Source: an uncultured Eubacteriales bacterium
GTDB lineage: Bacteria; Bacillota; Clostridia; Oscillospirales; Oscillospiraceae
Direction of reading: 5' to 3'
DNA length: 14,209 bases
Assembly (NCBI GenBank): GCA_949744025.1
Contig: CATJWA010000236.1
Span: 1-14,209 of the forward strand
Shown one piece after another: positions 1-6,334 of this stretch. How positions within the stretch are numbered: the stretch's first letter is position 1; each line of letters begins with the position of its first letter. The position numbers and the translations under genes are program-made. The notes below the pieces were generated by a model, which was not told where the DNA came from, searched no databases, and saw only the letters and a program-made list of their open reading frames with translations.

Positions 1-618
1 CCGCGACATGACGGATACCGCGCCGGCATACCAGGGCTCAGGAACGCTCCCGTCCGCCTCCGTCTCAGATGGAGCATCCGCGGAAGTATTGGCTTCATAG
101 GACGCGTCTGCCTCCGCCTCGGCCTCAGAGGGCTTCTCCACGGACATCTCGGCCTCGGGAGAAGCGCCGCCGGCCCCGTCCTGAGCGGGGAGCCGGAAAT
201 CCTCGGGCAGAAGCTTTTGCAGCATTGCGCAGGCCTCGGCGCGGGTGAGGGACGCATCGGGGCGGAAGGAGCCGTCGTCATAGCCGCTGATGCAGCTTAC
301 ATGCTCGCGGCTCAGCTCGGGAGCGAAAACGGCCGTGAAAGCGGTGTCGGAGCTTATTGCCTGCATTTCGGGGAAAGCAGCCGCGCCGCTGCCGTCGCGC
401 CAGGAAACGAAGCGCAGTCCCTCGGGGGCCTCGGGCTGGGGTATGTCCGCCGTTATCCCGCCCGCGTCCACGCCGCGCGTTTCGCTGCGCCCAGCGATGC
501 GGAAAGTGACGGTAAAGCCGGCGGAGGACTCGTCCGCGGCCGCGCCAGCGGCAAGAAGCTGGCACAGGGAGATAAGGCACAGGCAAAATGCAATAGCGCG
601 TTTTTTCACACAGAGCAA
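1..618 (-). CDS. SLH-domain exported protein, 3' end cut by window edge
   Basis: An open frame of 206 codons runs from a TTG at 618-616 to the left edge without a stop. TTG is chosen because a GGGGG Shine-Dalgarno sits 7 nt upstream; a GTG at 609-607 is the alternative. Residues 5-28 form a signal peptide (two Lys and an Arg, then a hydrophobic stretch ending in Ala residues). Residues 35-100 resemble an InlB B-repeat/MucBP-like beta module, with a Pro-rich 'P..P..PEG..FVSW' core and a final 'D.AFTAVF'. Residues 110-137 are the second half of an SLH domain (ISGYDDGSFRP, then LTRAEA). A low-complexity linker rich in Glu, Ala and Ser follows (about 148-194), and SLH-like sequence resumes at PWYAGAV. 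SLH domains bind secondary cell wall polymers, so the product is probably exported and wall-attached. The ligand or role of the N-terminal module is unknown. Confidence 0.85.
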   Translation of the reverse strand, partial: MLCVKKRAIAFCLCLISLCQLLAAGAAADESSAGFTVTFRIAGRSETRGVDAGGITADIPQPEAPEGLRFVSWRDGSGAAAFPEMQAISSDTAFTAVFAPELSREHVSCISGYDDGSFRPDASLTRAEACAMLQKLLPEDFRLPAQDGAGGASPEAEMSVEKPSEAEAEADASYEANTSADAPSETEADGSVPEPWYAGAVSVMSR

Positions 619-689
619 TTTTGTTCCCCCTAAAGTGTTTTTGCGGTGGAAAAAATGTGGTAATTTGTCGAAATTTGCATATTTTATAA

Positions 690-718
690 ATTATAGCACG
701 GCCATGAATCAATTACAA
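690..718 (-). promoter_or_regulatory. sigma-A-like promoter of the leftward SLH gene
   Basis: On the minus strand there is a perfect TATAAT (695-690), preceded after exactly 17 bp by TTGTAA (718-713). The predicted start site is near 683, giving a leader of about 65 nt before the TTG start. It lies back to back with the rightward promoter at 799-827. Confidence 0.6.
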
Positions 719-798
719 GTGCCGAAAAGGCCGCGGGGGCTGAATGTTTAATTTCATAAAAAAGCACTGGAGGAGGGACGTTGCCTGAGCATAAAAAT

Positions 799-827
799 TT
801 GAATTACCGGAGTATATGCTGTATACT
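799..827 (+). promoter_or_regulatory. sigma-A-like promoter of the rightward SLH gene
   Basis: TTGAAT (799-804), a 17-bp spacer and TATACT (822-827) form a near-consensus promoter. Transcription would start near 834, about 50 nt before the ATG at 885. Confidence 0.7.
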
Positions 828-884
828 GGAAGCAAAGCTTACGCTATATTACTGACTGCGCGGTAAAAGAAAGGAGAAAACGCT

Positions 885-1967
885 ATGAAAAAAACGGCTG
901 TGCGCACATTGGCGCTGCTGCTGGCGCTTTGCCTGCTGAGCGCGCCTGCGCTGGCGGCGGAGGAGGACCGGACCTTCCACAGCGACAGGTACGGCTTTTC
1001 CTTCACCCTGCCGGCGGAGCTGGCGAAGGATATCGTAATCGAGGAGTACACGGACGACACTCTGTACGTGCATACACCCGGCGAGGGAGGCTGGAGCGCG
1101 GACGCCGGCCGGCCGAGAGACGGCACGGGTGAAGGCTTTCTGCCCGAGAACGCCGCCGGTGTTTTCCAGTTCCGCTACGCGCCCGCGATGACGGAGGCCG
1201 GCTGGGGCGGCAGCCTCGGCACGCTGAGGGTCAAGACGCCTAAAAGCACGTTTTACTCCGACGAATACTCCTACGCCTCCTGCCCGATAGTCGCCGTGAA
1301 CGCCGGCAGCGCCTTCGTCCTGGTCGGGGTCGTGGGCGGCGTGGACGCGGCGGAGGAAAACCGCGAGGACTATTTCGCGGCGTACAGCGCGCTGCACGAG
1401 ACGATAGCGCGGACCATAAAAGCAGACGGCGGCGCGGCGGTGCCGGGGCTGGACGAGGCGCGCATTCCCGCTCAGGCGGCGGAGCTGAACGCCTCTCCGG
1501 ACGCGGAGCTGACCCGTGGCGACTGCGCCCGGCTTTTGTACGAGCTAATCCGCCCAGAGAGCGGGGAGCTTGAGGTCCGGTGTCCCTTCTCCGATATCCC
1601 CGCGGACTCGGAGTACTCCCGCGCCGTGGCCTATCTCGCTGACTGCGGCATCGTCTCCGGCTACCCCGACGGAACCTTCCGCCCCGAACAGGGCGTGACG
1701 CGCGCGGAGTTTGTGAAGCTGCTGCACCGCTCGCTGTTTATCCCCTTCCCCGCCTGGTACGGCGACCCGATTGACTTTTCCGACGTGGACGTGAGCCACT
1801 GGGCCTGGGGCTACCTCAACTGCGCCTACCAGTACCGGATACTGATAGGCGACAACACCGACAGGGGCTGGCTTCAGGGCTACCCCGACGGCACGCTGCG
1901 TCCCGACGCCGCGATAAGCCGGGGCGAGGCCGCGGCTGTCATCTCGCGCCTTCCGGACGAGTCCTGA
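885..1967 (+). CDS. SLH-domain exported protein
   Basis: A 360-residue protein with an AAGGAG ribosome binding site 8 nt before the ATG. Residues 1-25 are a typical signal peptide (MKKTAVR, a Leu/Ala-rich core, ALA cleavage site). Residues 27-190 are a predicted globular domain I cannot assign; it begins with a pattern like 'YGFSFTLPAEL'. The C-terminus carries SLH repeats: a half repeat at 208-224 (LTRGDCARLL), a full one at about 231-285 (FSDIP, GYPDGTFRPEQ, VTRAEF) and another at about 296-360 (FSDVDVSHWAW, GYPDGTLRP, ISRGEA). SLH repeats bind pyruvylated cell wall polymer, so this protein is expected on the cell surface. It is divergent from another SLH gene, and the pair may be lineage-specific surface proteins. 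Function beyond wall attachment is not inferable. Confidence 0.92.
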   Translation: MKKTAVRTLALLLALCLLSAPALAAEEDRTFHSDRYGFSFTLPAELAKDIVIEEYTDDTLYVHTPGEGGWSADAGRPRDGTGEGFLPENAAGVFQFRYAPAMTEAGWGGSLGTLRVKTPKSTFYSDEYSYASCPIVAVNAGSAFVLVGVVGGVDAAEENREDYFAAYSALHETIARTIKADGGAAVPGLDEARIPAQAAELNASPDAELTRGDCARLLYELIRPESGELEVRCPFSDIPADSEYSRAVAYLADCGIVSGYPDGTFRPEQGVTRAEFVKLLHRSLFIPFPAWYGDPIDFSDVDVSHWAWGYLNCAYQYRILIGDNTDRGWLQGYPDGTLRPDAAISRGEAAAVISRLPDES

Positions 1968-2021
1968 CGCGCGGGAGCGGAAGAAGAAAAAACGGGCTTT
2001 CTGCCGGCTCTGCCGGTAAGC

Positions 2022-2059
2022 AAAAAAAATACCTCGGCGGCCCATTTGGGCCGCCGAGG
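2022..2059 (-). terminator. intrinsic terminator of the AGCS symporter gene
   Basis: A perfect 13-bp GC-rich stem (2032-2044 with 2047-2059; drawn with its last A-T pair open the loop is 4 nt) is followed on the minus strand by a run of eight T residues (2029-2022). It lies 16 bp past the symporter stop codon. The same hairpin could weakly stop rightward transcription from the SLH gene, but on that side only a poor T-tract (gcgtttgtt) follows. Confidence 0.88.
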
Positions 2060-2075
2060 CGCGTTTGTTATATTC

Positions 2076-3509
2076 TTAATTCAGCCGGTCTCGTCCCGAA
2101 AAATAGTCCCTTGTGAGCTTCACCACCACGCCGGACAGGCCGAGCAGGGCAACAAGGTTGGGTATGGCCATGAAGCCGTTGAGCGTTTCCGCGATATCCC
2201 AGACCAGCTGCATCTTCAGGGTGGAGCCGATGATGATGACGCAGATGAAAACTATCTGATAGCCGCGCACGGCCTTGCTGCCGAACAGGAACTCAAAGCA
2301 GCGGGTGCCGTACAGGGACCAGCTCAGAACCGTGGACAGGGCGAACAACGTGATGCCGACGGCGATGATAAGCGAGCCAATCTGTCCGCCGAAAACGCCG
2401 CTGAAGGCCGCGGACACCAGCTCGGTGCCGCCGCTTCCGCCCCACTCAAGCTCCATGCCGATTCCGCGGGTGCCGCACAGCAGGGACAGGGAGGTGAGCG
2501 TGCAGATAACGATGGTGTCCATGAATACCTCGAAGATACCGTACAGGCCCTGCTTTACGGGGTCGCTCTCGGAGGAGGCGGCGTGGGCCATGGGCGCGGA
2601 GCCGAGGCCGGCCTCGTTGGAGAACACTCCGCGGCCGACGCCCTTCTGGATGGTGGTCATGATGGTGATGCCGAAGGCTCCGCCCAGCGCGGCCTCGGCG
2701 CTGAAAGCGCCCTTGAAAATCATGCCGAACACGGGGATAATGCTGTTTGCGTTTGCGATGATTACAATGAGCGAGGCGAGAATATACACAACCGCCATAA
2801 AGGGCACCAGCTTCTCGGTCACGCGGCCGATACGCTTGATGCCGCCGAGAAGAACCAGAGCTACGATAACGGCGATGATAACGCCGATGATAATGCTGCT
2901 CACGGGCACGACCTGTCCAAACAGGGTCACGGTGAGCGCGCCGGTGTTGCCGCCGAAGGCGTCAATGGCGGTGTTTATGGAGCTGGCGATGGTGTTGACC
3001 TGGGTCATGTTGCCTATGCCGAAGGCGGCCAGGAAGCCGAACACGCAGAACACGGCGCCCAGCCACTTCCAGCCCTTGCCCAGGCCGTTCTTTATGTAGT
3101 ACATGGGACCGCCGACCCAGTCGCCCTTCTCGTTGCGCTCGCGGAACTTCACGGCCAGCACAACCTCGGAGTACTTCGTTACCATTCCGAACAGGGCGGC
3201 CAGCCACATCCAGAATACGGCTCCGGGTCCACCGGCGATGATGGCTCCGGTGACGCCCGCTATGTTGCCGGTGCCCACGGTGGCGGCCAAGGCGGTGGTC
3301 ACGGCCTGGAAGGGCGTAACCTCGCCCTCTCCCGCGGCCTGCTTATGGAAAATCTTTCCGATGGTGTTCTTCATCGCGTAGCCAAACCTGCTGAACTGGA
3401 TGAAGCGAACGCCGACGCTCAGGAAAATGCCGGTGCCCACAAGCAGGATAAGCATCCAGGGTCCCCAGGCTATTCCGTAAAGCCAGCTTACAATCTCGCT
3501 GAATGTCAT
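2076..3509 (-). CDS. Na+:alanine/glycine symporter, AGCS family
   Basis: A 477-residue membrane protein with many hydrophobic segments, the usual size for the alanine or glycine:cation symporter family (AgcS/DagA/AlsT type). Family hallmarks visible are GTGNIAGV (79-86), GGPGA (93-97), GGPMYYI (133-139) and FSNEAGLGSAPMAHAA (296-311). It would import small neutral amino acids with Na+ (or H+) across the cytoplasmic membrane. The start at 3509 is set by a GGGAGG site 7 nt upstream. The frame is open further, to an ATG at 3623, but that part is Arg/Lys/Cys-rich, lies in the untranslated leader and is not credible. A tandem glycine riboswitch sits in the leader, so glycine is the likely substrate or signal. 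The gene is transcribed alone, from a promoter at 3885-3857 to a terminator at 2059-2022. Confidence 0.95.
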   Translation of the reverse strand: MTFSEIVSWLYGIAWGPWMLILLVGTGIFLSVGVRFIQFSRFGYAMKNTIGKIFHKQAAGEGEVTPFQAVTTALAATVGTGNIAGVTGAIIAGGPGAVFWMWLAALFGMVTKYSEVVLAVKFRERNEKGDWVGGPMYYIKNGLGKGWKWLGAVFCVFGFLAAFGIGNMTQVNTIASSINTAIDAFGGNTGALTVTLFGQVVPVSSIIIGVIIAVIVALVLLGGIKRIGRVTEKLVPFMAVVYILASLIVIIANANSIIPVFGMIFKGAFSAEAALGGAFGITIMTTIQKGVGRGVFSNEAGLGSAPMAHAASSESDPVKQGLYGIFEVFMDTIVICTLTSLSLLCGTRGIGMELEWGGSGGTELVSAAFSGVFGGQIGSLIIAVGITLFALSTVLSWSLYGTRCFEFLFGSKAVRGYQIVFICVIIIGSTLKMQLVWDIAETLNGFMAIPNLVALLGLSGVVVKLTRDYFSGRDRLN

Positions 3510-3573
3510 TTTGTTTCCTCCCTTTTTACTTTTTCTCTTTTTTTGCCATTGCCGGGGCCGGAGCTGTGTGTAT

Positions 3574-3606
3574 AAAACACAGGAGCACACCGAAACGGCA
3601 CGCTCC
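3574..3606 (-). terminator. terminator-like hairpin in the riboswitch expression platform
   Basis: On the minus strand, 3606-3582 folds into an 11-bp stem (GGAGCGTGCCG with CGGTGTGCTCC, three G-U pairs) with a TTT loop. It is followed by TGTGTTTTAT. It lies between the glycine aptamers and the symporter start, where an attenuator would be. The T-tract is interrupted, and I could not identify a clear antiterminator, so translational control through the CTCC segments against the GGGAGG site is also possible. Confidence 0.45.
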
Positions 3607-3650
3607 CGACAATGACAAAGCAAACGGCTTTCCCCACAAGCCGCTGAAAA

Positions 3651-3825
3651 CTTCTGTCCTTTTGCCTGAGAGATTAACGCAATTCGCGCTTTGCACCTTC
3701 GGCCCCCGCGCTTTGTGCGGGCTTCTCCAGAATCCCATCCGCATGCAGTCTCCGCCCCTTTGGGCTCCTGAGAGTGTTACTCCTTCGGCAAATTTCGCAA
3801 AATGCAAAATTACTTTCCTGCATGC
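3651..3825 (-). ncRNA. tandem glycine riboswitch (two aptamers)
   Basis: The minus strand shows the conserved glycine-aptamer blocks twice. Aptamer I (about 3825-3741) is closed by a perfect 8-bp P1 (GCATGCAG at 3825-3818 with CTGCATGC at 3748-3741) and contains GCCGAAGGAGTAA and CTCTCAGG. Aptamer II (about 3740-3651) contains TCTGGAGA, GCCGAAGGTGCAA, then ATCTCTCAGGCAAAAGGACAG near its 3' end. Such tandem aptamers sense glycine and control glycine cleavage genes or AGCS transporters. The position, directly upstream of an AGCS gene, fits. Aptamer I is less canonical in its 5' strand (AGGAAAG where GGAGAG is usual) and has an extra small hairpin (GCCCAAAGGGGC). ON or OFF logic cannot be fixed from sequence alone. 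Confidence 0.92.
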
Positions 3826-3856
3826 TTCATATGGCATATTAAATTAATACATAAGT

Positions 3857-3885
3857 ATAATAAATGATACGCGAACACATTTCAA
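3857..3885 (-). promoter_or_regulatory. promoter of the riboswitch-symporter transcript
   Basis: On the minus strand TTGAAA (3885-3880), a 17-bp spacer and TATTAT (3862-3857) match a sigma-A promoter. The start would be near 3850, about 25 nt before aptamer I. Confidence 0.7.
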
Positions 3886-4065
3886 GTGGATTATCTTATA
3901 GTTTTTTTCATCCGTGCCCCCCATATATTGTGAAATTTAACATTACAAAGCGTTAAATCGATATCGCAGATACAGGGAGGGCGGGTTTGGGAGAATAAAA
4001 TTGTTTACGCGCAGTTTACAAATACTACACAATTCGAGTTTATTATATGTTATGCTTAAGCGTAT

Positions 4066-4071
4066 TATAAT
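4066..4071 (+). promoter_or_regulatory. possible -10 element for the DUF1002 gene
   Basis: The 3886-4128 gap is AT-rich and contains a perfect TATAAT at 4066-4071, about 55 bp before the GTG start, but no convincing -35 at 16-18 bp. TTTACA at 4015-4020 is too far from it. A short dyad ATTTAAC/GTTAAAT (3935-3941, 3952-3958) lies between the two divergent promoters; its role is unknown. Confidence 0.35.
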
Positions 4072-4128
4072 AAGCCGGCTGCGTTTCTGCGCGGCATTGA
4101 AGAATTTTTACGAAAGGATTGAGACGTA

Positions 4129-5019
4129 GTGAAAAAAAGAAGCGTTGCGCTGCTGCTTTGCCTGTGCTTCATGCTCTGCGCCGCGGCTCCGGCCGTGGCT
4201 GACGGGGATTTAGCCGCGGGGGAGGCCCGCGCGGTTATAGGCGCCAATCTTACGGACGAGCAGATTGCGCAGGTATATGACATGTTCGGCGTCGAGCGCG
4301 GCAGCGTCAGGGAGCTGACCGTGACAAACGCCGAGGAGCGCGAGTACCTTGACGGACTGGTGGACAGCTCCATAATCGGAACCAACTCCATTTCCTGCAT
4401 CTACGTGGAGGTTCTCCCCGAGGGGGAGGGGCTCCAGATACAGACGCAGAACCTGACCTGGTGCACGCAGGAGATGTTTATAAACGCGCTTGTCACCGCG
4501 GGAATAGACAACGCGAAGATAATAGTCGCCGCGCCATTCCAGGTCAGCGGCACCGCGGCGCTCACGGGCATTTACAAGGCGTACGAGGACATCAGCGGCC
4601 GGGAGCTTGACGAGATTGCCAAGCTTGTGAGCACCCAGGAGCTGGTGATAACCGGCGAGCTGGCCGACGAGATAGGCAGCTACGACGCGGTTACGATAGT
4701 AAACGAGATAAAGCTCATTCTCGACGAGACGAAGGAAATGAGCGACGGGGAAATCAAGTCGGAGATAAGCTCCATCGCCGGACAGTACAACATCTCCCTC
4801 AAGGACAGCCAGCTCGACCAGCTTGTGACGCTGTGCCGCGCGCTGGAGAAGATGAACAGCGACGAGCTGCGCGAGAAGGTGGAGTACGTCCAGAACACGA
4901 TAAAGCGTCTTGCCGAGGCCCAGGAGAAGGTTTCCGGCATAACGGAGACTGTGAAGAATATTGTCACCAGCATAGGAGATTTTATTGACAGGATAATCTC
5001 GTTCTTTACGGGAGGCTGA
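4129..5019 (+). CDS. exported DUF1002 (YpuA-like) protein
   Basis: A 296-residue protein starting at GTG with AAAGGA about 10 nt upstream. Residues 1-24 are a signal peptide (MKKRSVA, a Leu/Cys-rich core, PAVA cleavage site). The mature part resembles the DUF1002 family typified by Bacillus YpuA. Features include an early 'VIGANLTDEQ' segment, 'SISCIYVEVL' and 'TWCTQEMFINALVTAGI' about 80-130 residues in, and a 'VAAPFQVSGTAALTGIYKAYE' stretch near the middle. The C-terminal half is helical and charged, ending in a hydrophobic tail (GDFIDRIISFFTGG) that could be an amphipathic helix. DUF1002 proteins are conserved in spore-forming Firmicutes, but their biochemical role is not established. The gene is monocistronic: a strong terminator follows at 5072. 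Confidence 0.9.
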   Translation: MKKRSVALLLCLCFMLCAAAPAVADGDLAAGEARAVIGANLTDEQIAQVYDMFGVERGSVRELTVTNAEEREYLDGLVDSSIIGTNSISCIYVEVLPEGEGLQIQTQNLTWCTQEMFINALVTAGIDNAKIIVAAPFQVSGTAALTGIYKAYEDISGRELDEIAKLVSTQELVITGELADEIGSYDAVTIVNEIKLILDETKEMSDGEIKSEISSIAGQYNISLKDSQLDQLVTLCRALEKMNSDELREKVEYVQNTIKRLAEAQEKVSGITETVKNIVTSIGDFIDRIISFFTGG

Positions 5020-5071
5020 GGCAAATCGGAGGCTTCCCCCCAAAGCGTCAGGCTTGTAAACACAAATCTGT

Positions 5072-5123
5072 AAAAATAGTGCAGGCGCATGATACCGTCG
5101 TATCATGCGCCTGCACTATTTTT
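5072..5123 (+). terminator. bidirectional intrinsic terminator with perfect 24-bp stem
   Basis: A perfect inverted repeat (5072-5095 with 5100-5123) with a CGTC loop. The outer A/T runs provide a TATTTTT tract on either strand. It ends the DUF1002 transcript and separates it from the recombinase module. Confidence 0.88.
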
Positions 5124-5176
5124 GCGGGCGGGCAGCAGGCGCGAGACGGGTAAATTAGTTTATGCGGCTATGTTTT

Positions 5177-5206
5177 CTGAATGATTAAGCTCAGGGCCGT
5201 TATAAT
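5177..5206 (+). promoter_or_regulatory. probable promoter of the recombinase gene
   Basis: A perfect TATAAT (5201-5206) is preceded after 18 bp by a weak CTGAAT (5177-5182). The -10 context GCCGTTATAAT is identical over 11 nt to that of the invertible promoter at 6142-6170. The AAAGAGGGAGAG ribosome binding region follows, before the ATG at 5239. Confidence 0.5.
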
Positions 5207-5238
5207 AAAGCATATCAATTAAAAGAGGGAGAGCGTTT

Positions 5239-6090
5239 ATGACAAGGAAAAAGGCCGAGCTTAACGAAAAACTCATAGACAGCTACATGACTTACCTGCG
5301 GGAGCAGGAGCGAAGCGCCGCCACCATTCAGAAGTATACCCACGACCTTGGAGTCCTGCTGGCATATCTGGACGGCCGGCCGCTGGACAAGATATCTCTT
5401 GTTGACTGGAAGCGGCGGCTGACCGAGACGTATGCGCCGGCAAGCGTCAACTCCATGCTCGCGGCGGTCAACGGCTTTCTCGCCTTTATGAATTGGCGTG
5501 AGCTGACGGTCAAGCCGCTGAAAATACAAAAGTCTCTTTTTATGGACGAGAGCAGGGAGCTGACCCGCGGCGAATACGCACGCCTTGTCAGGGCGGCGGA
5601 GCATCGGAACAACGAACGGCTGTCCCTTGTCCTGCAAACCATCTGCTGCGCCGGCATAAGAGTGTCCGAGCTGAAATTTATCACCGTGGAGGCAGCGCGC
5701 GCGGGACGGGCCGAGATTAGCTGCAAGGGTAAGCGGCGCACCGTTTTCCTCCCTGACAGACTGTGCCGCCTGCTGACAAAATACTGCCGAAAACAAAAAA
5801 AGACCGCAGGGGCGGTGTTTACCACCCGAACGGGCAAGGCGCTGGATCGTTCAAATATATGGAGAGATATGAAAGCGCTGTGCAGGAGCGCGGGCGTGGA
5901 AAGTGGCAAGGTGTTTCCGCACAATCTCCGCCATCTCTTTGCGCGGGCGTATTACGCGCAGGAAAAGGATTTATCCCGCCTTGCGGACATCCTGGGCCAC
6001 TCCAATGTCAGCACCACCAGAATCTACACCGCCGAGAGCGGAACGGTGCACGCCCGTCAAATGGAGCGCGTGGGGCTGATTATCACATAA
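5239..6090 (+). CDS. tyrosine site-specific recombinase (putative DNA invertase)
   Basis: A 283-residue XerC/D-like phage-integrase family enzyme. Residues about 8-90 form a SAM-like N-terminal DNA-binding domain (SYMTYLREQERSAATIQKYT). Residues about 107-283 form the catalytic domain. All expected catalytic residues are visible: Arg141 (GIRVSEL), Lys in KGKRR (163-167), His228-x-x-Arg231 (HNLRH), His254 (LGHS) and nucleophile Tyr263 (TRIYT). It cuts and rejoins DNA at paired sites through a 3'-phosphotyrosine link. Its length, slightly under 300 residues, fits Xer-type and phase-variation invertases rather than larger phage integrases. Its stop codon lies inside the left inverted repeat of the 6085-6334 element, so the natural reading is that it inverts that element. 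Resident Xer or other recombinases elsewhere in the genome could also act there. The start is set by GAGGGAGAG 8 nt upstream of the ATG. Confidence 0.93.
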   Translation: MTRKKAELNEKLIDSYMTYLREQERSAATIQKYTHDLGVLLAYLDGRPLDKISLVDWKRRLTETYAPASVNSMLAAVNGFLAFMNWRELTVKPLKIQKSLFMDESRELTRGEYARLVRAAEHRNNERLSLVLQTICCAGIRVSELKFITVEAARAGRAEISCKGKRRTVFLPDRLCRLLTKYCRKQKKTAGAVFTTRTGKALDRSNIWRDMKALCRSAGVESGKVFPHNLRHLFARAYYAQEKDLSRLADILGHSNVSTTRIYTAESGTVHARQMERVGLIIT

Positions 6091-6108
6091 TTTCTCTTAT
6101 GTTGTAGT
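6085..6108 (+). repeat. left inverted repeat / recombination site of the promoter switch
   Basis: A 24-bp sequence that is the exact reverse complement of 6311-6334. The recombinase-type core around it is arm TATCACATAA (6081-6090), centre TTTCTC (6091-6096), arm TTATGTTGTA (6097-6106). The outer arm matches the reverse complement of the inner arm at 8 of 10 positions. The recombinase stop codon TAA (6088-6090) lies within it, and inversion leaves the stop unchanged because the repeats are identical there. Confidence 0.9.
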
Positions 6109-6141
6109 CCGTAGCGCACACAGCGCGTTTATACATAAGTC

Positions 6142-6170
6142 ATTATAACGGCTTACATCCAAAATTTCAA
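6142..6170 (-). promoter_or_regulatory. invertible promoter, OFF orientation as sequenced
   Basis: On the minus strand TTGAAA (6170-6165), a 17-bp spacer and a perfect TATAAT (6147-6142) make the strongest sigma-A-type promoter in the window. The start would be near 6135, so transcription in this orientation leaves through the left repeat and runs antisense into the recombinase gene. Confidence 0.82.
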
Positions 6171-6198
6171 TACTTTTTTGAAAACAGCATGAAAACAG

Positions 6199-6227
6199 GC
6201 GGGGACGAAGAAAATTTTCTGCCCCGC
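6199..6227. terminator. hairpin in invertible segment, possible terminator
   Basis: GCGGGG (6199-6204) pairs with CCCCGC (6222-6227), with an inner AGAAAATTTTCT dyad. Reading rightward it is followed by TTGATTATTT. It would help stop recombinase read-through from reaching the operon in the OFF state. In the ON state it would lie upstream of the promoter. Confidence 0.5.
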
Positions 6228-6239
6228 TTGATTATTTAC

Positions 6240-6270
6240 GCCTGTGTCGGGGGCCCGTCCGGACACAGGC
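6240..6270. terminator. second hairpin in invertible segment, possible terminator
   Basis: GCCTGTGTC (6240-6248) pairs with GACACAGGC (6262-6270), a perfect 9-bp stem with a GC-rich 13-nt loop. It is followed rightward by TCCATTTATTT. No long T-run is present, so termination is likely but partial. It could instead be a regulator-binding site. Confidence 0.45.
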
Positions 6271-6310
6271 TCCATTTATTTAGCGGAACCGGTTCCCCTC
6301 CGCACCCGGA

Positions 6311-6334
6311 ACTACAACATAAGAGAAATTATGT
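6311..6334 (-). repeat. right inverted repeat / recombination site of the promoter switch
   Basis: The exact reverse complement of 6085-6108. The core is a perfect dyad: TACAACATAA (6313-6322), centre GAGAAA (6323-6328), TTATGTTGTA (6329-6338). The centre is asymmetric and in reverse orientation to the left site's TTTCTC, which dictates inversion rather than deletion. It ends 22 bp before the response regulator's ribosome binding site region reaches the ATG. Confidence 0.9.

Larger units (their letters stand above)
6109..6310. other. 202-bp invertible DNA segment carrying a promoter
   Basis: The segment is bounded by perfect 24-bp inverted repeats and adjoins a tyrosine recombinase gene. It has no credible gene of its own. 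It contains a leftward promoter (6142-6170), two hairpins (6199-6227, 6240-6270) and a 12-bp palindrome GGAACCGGTTCC (6285-6296). As sequenced the promoter points away from the downstream operon (predicted OFF). After inversion its -35 would lie near 6249-6254, its -10 near 6272-6277 and its start near 6284, pointing at the response regulator start at 6361. Inversion is inferred, by analogy with known invertible promoter switches such as those upstream of surface-structure genes in gut bacteria and Clostridioides. Confidence 0.85.

Noticed and set aside
2046..3575. 509-residue plus-strand open frame opposite the AGCS gene
   Set aside because: Composition is Gly/Ala/His/Asp-rich low complexity, typical of the antisense frame of a GC-rich gene; the minus strand encodes a clear AGCS protein.
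2076..3623. AGCS start at the ATG at 3623
   Set aside because: The extra 38 residues lie in the leader between riboswitch and gene, are not symporter-like, and a GGGAGG site precedes the ATG at 3509.
5072..5123. 24-bp inverted repeat as a second recombinase target
   Set aside because: Its sequence has no relation to the 6085/6311 sites and it has a 4-nt loop with flanking T-tracts, so it is best read as a terminator.
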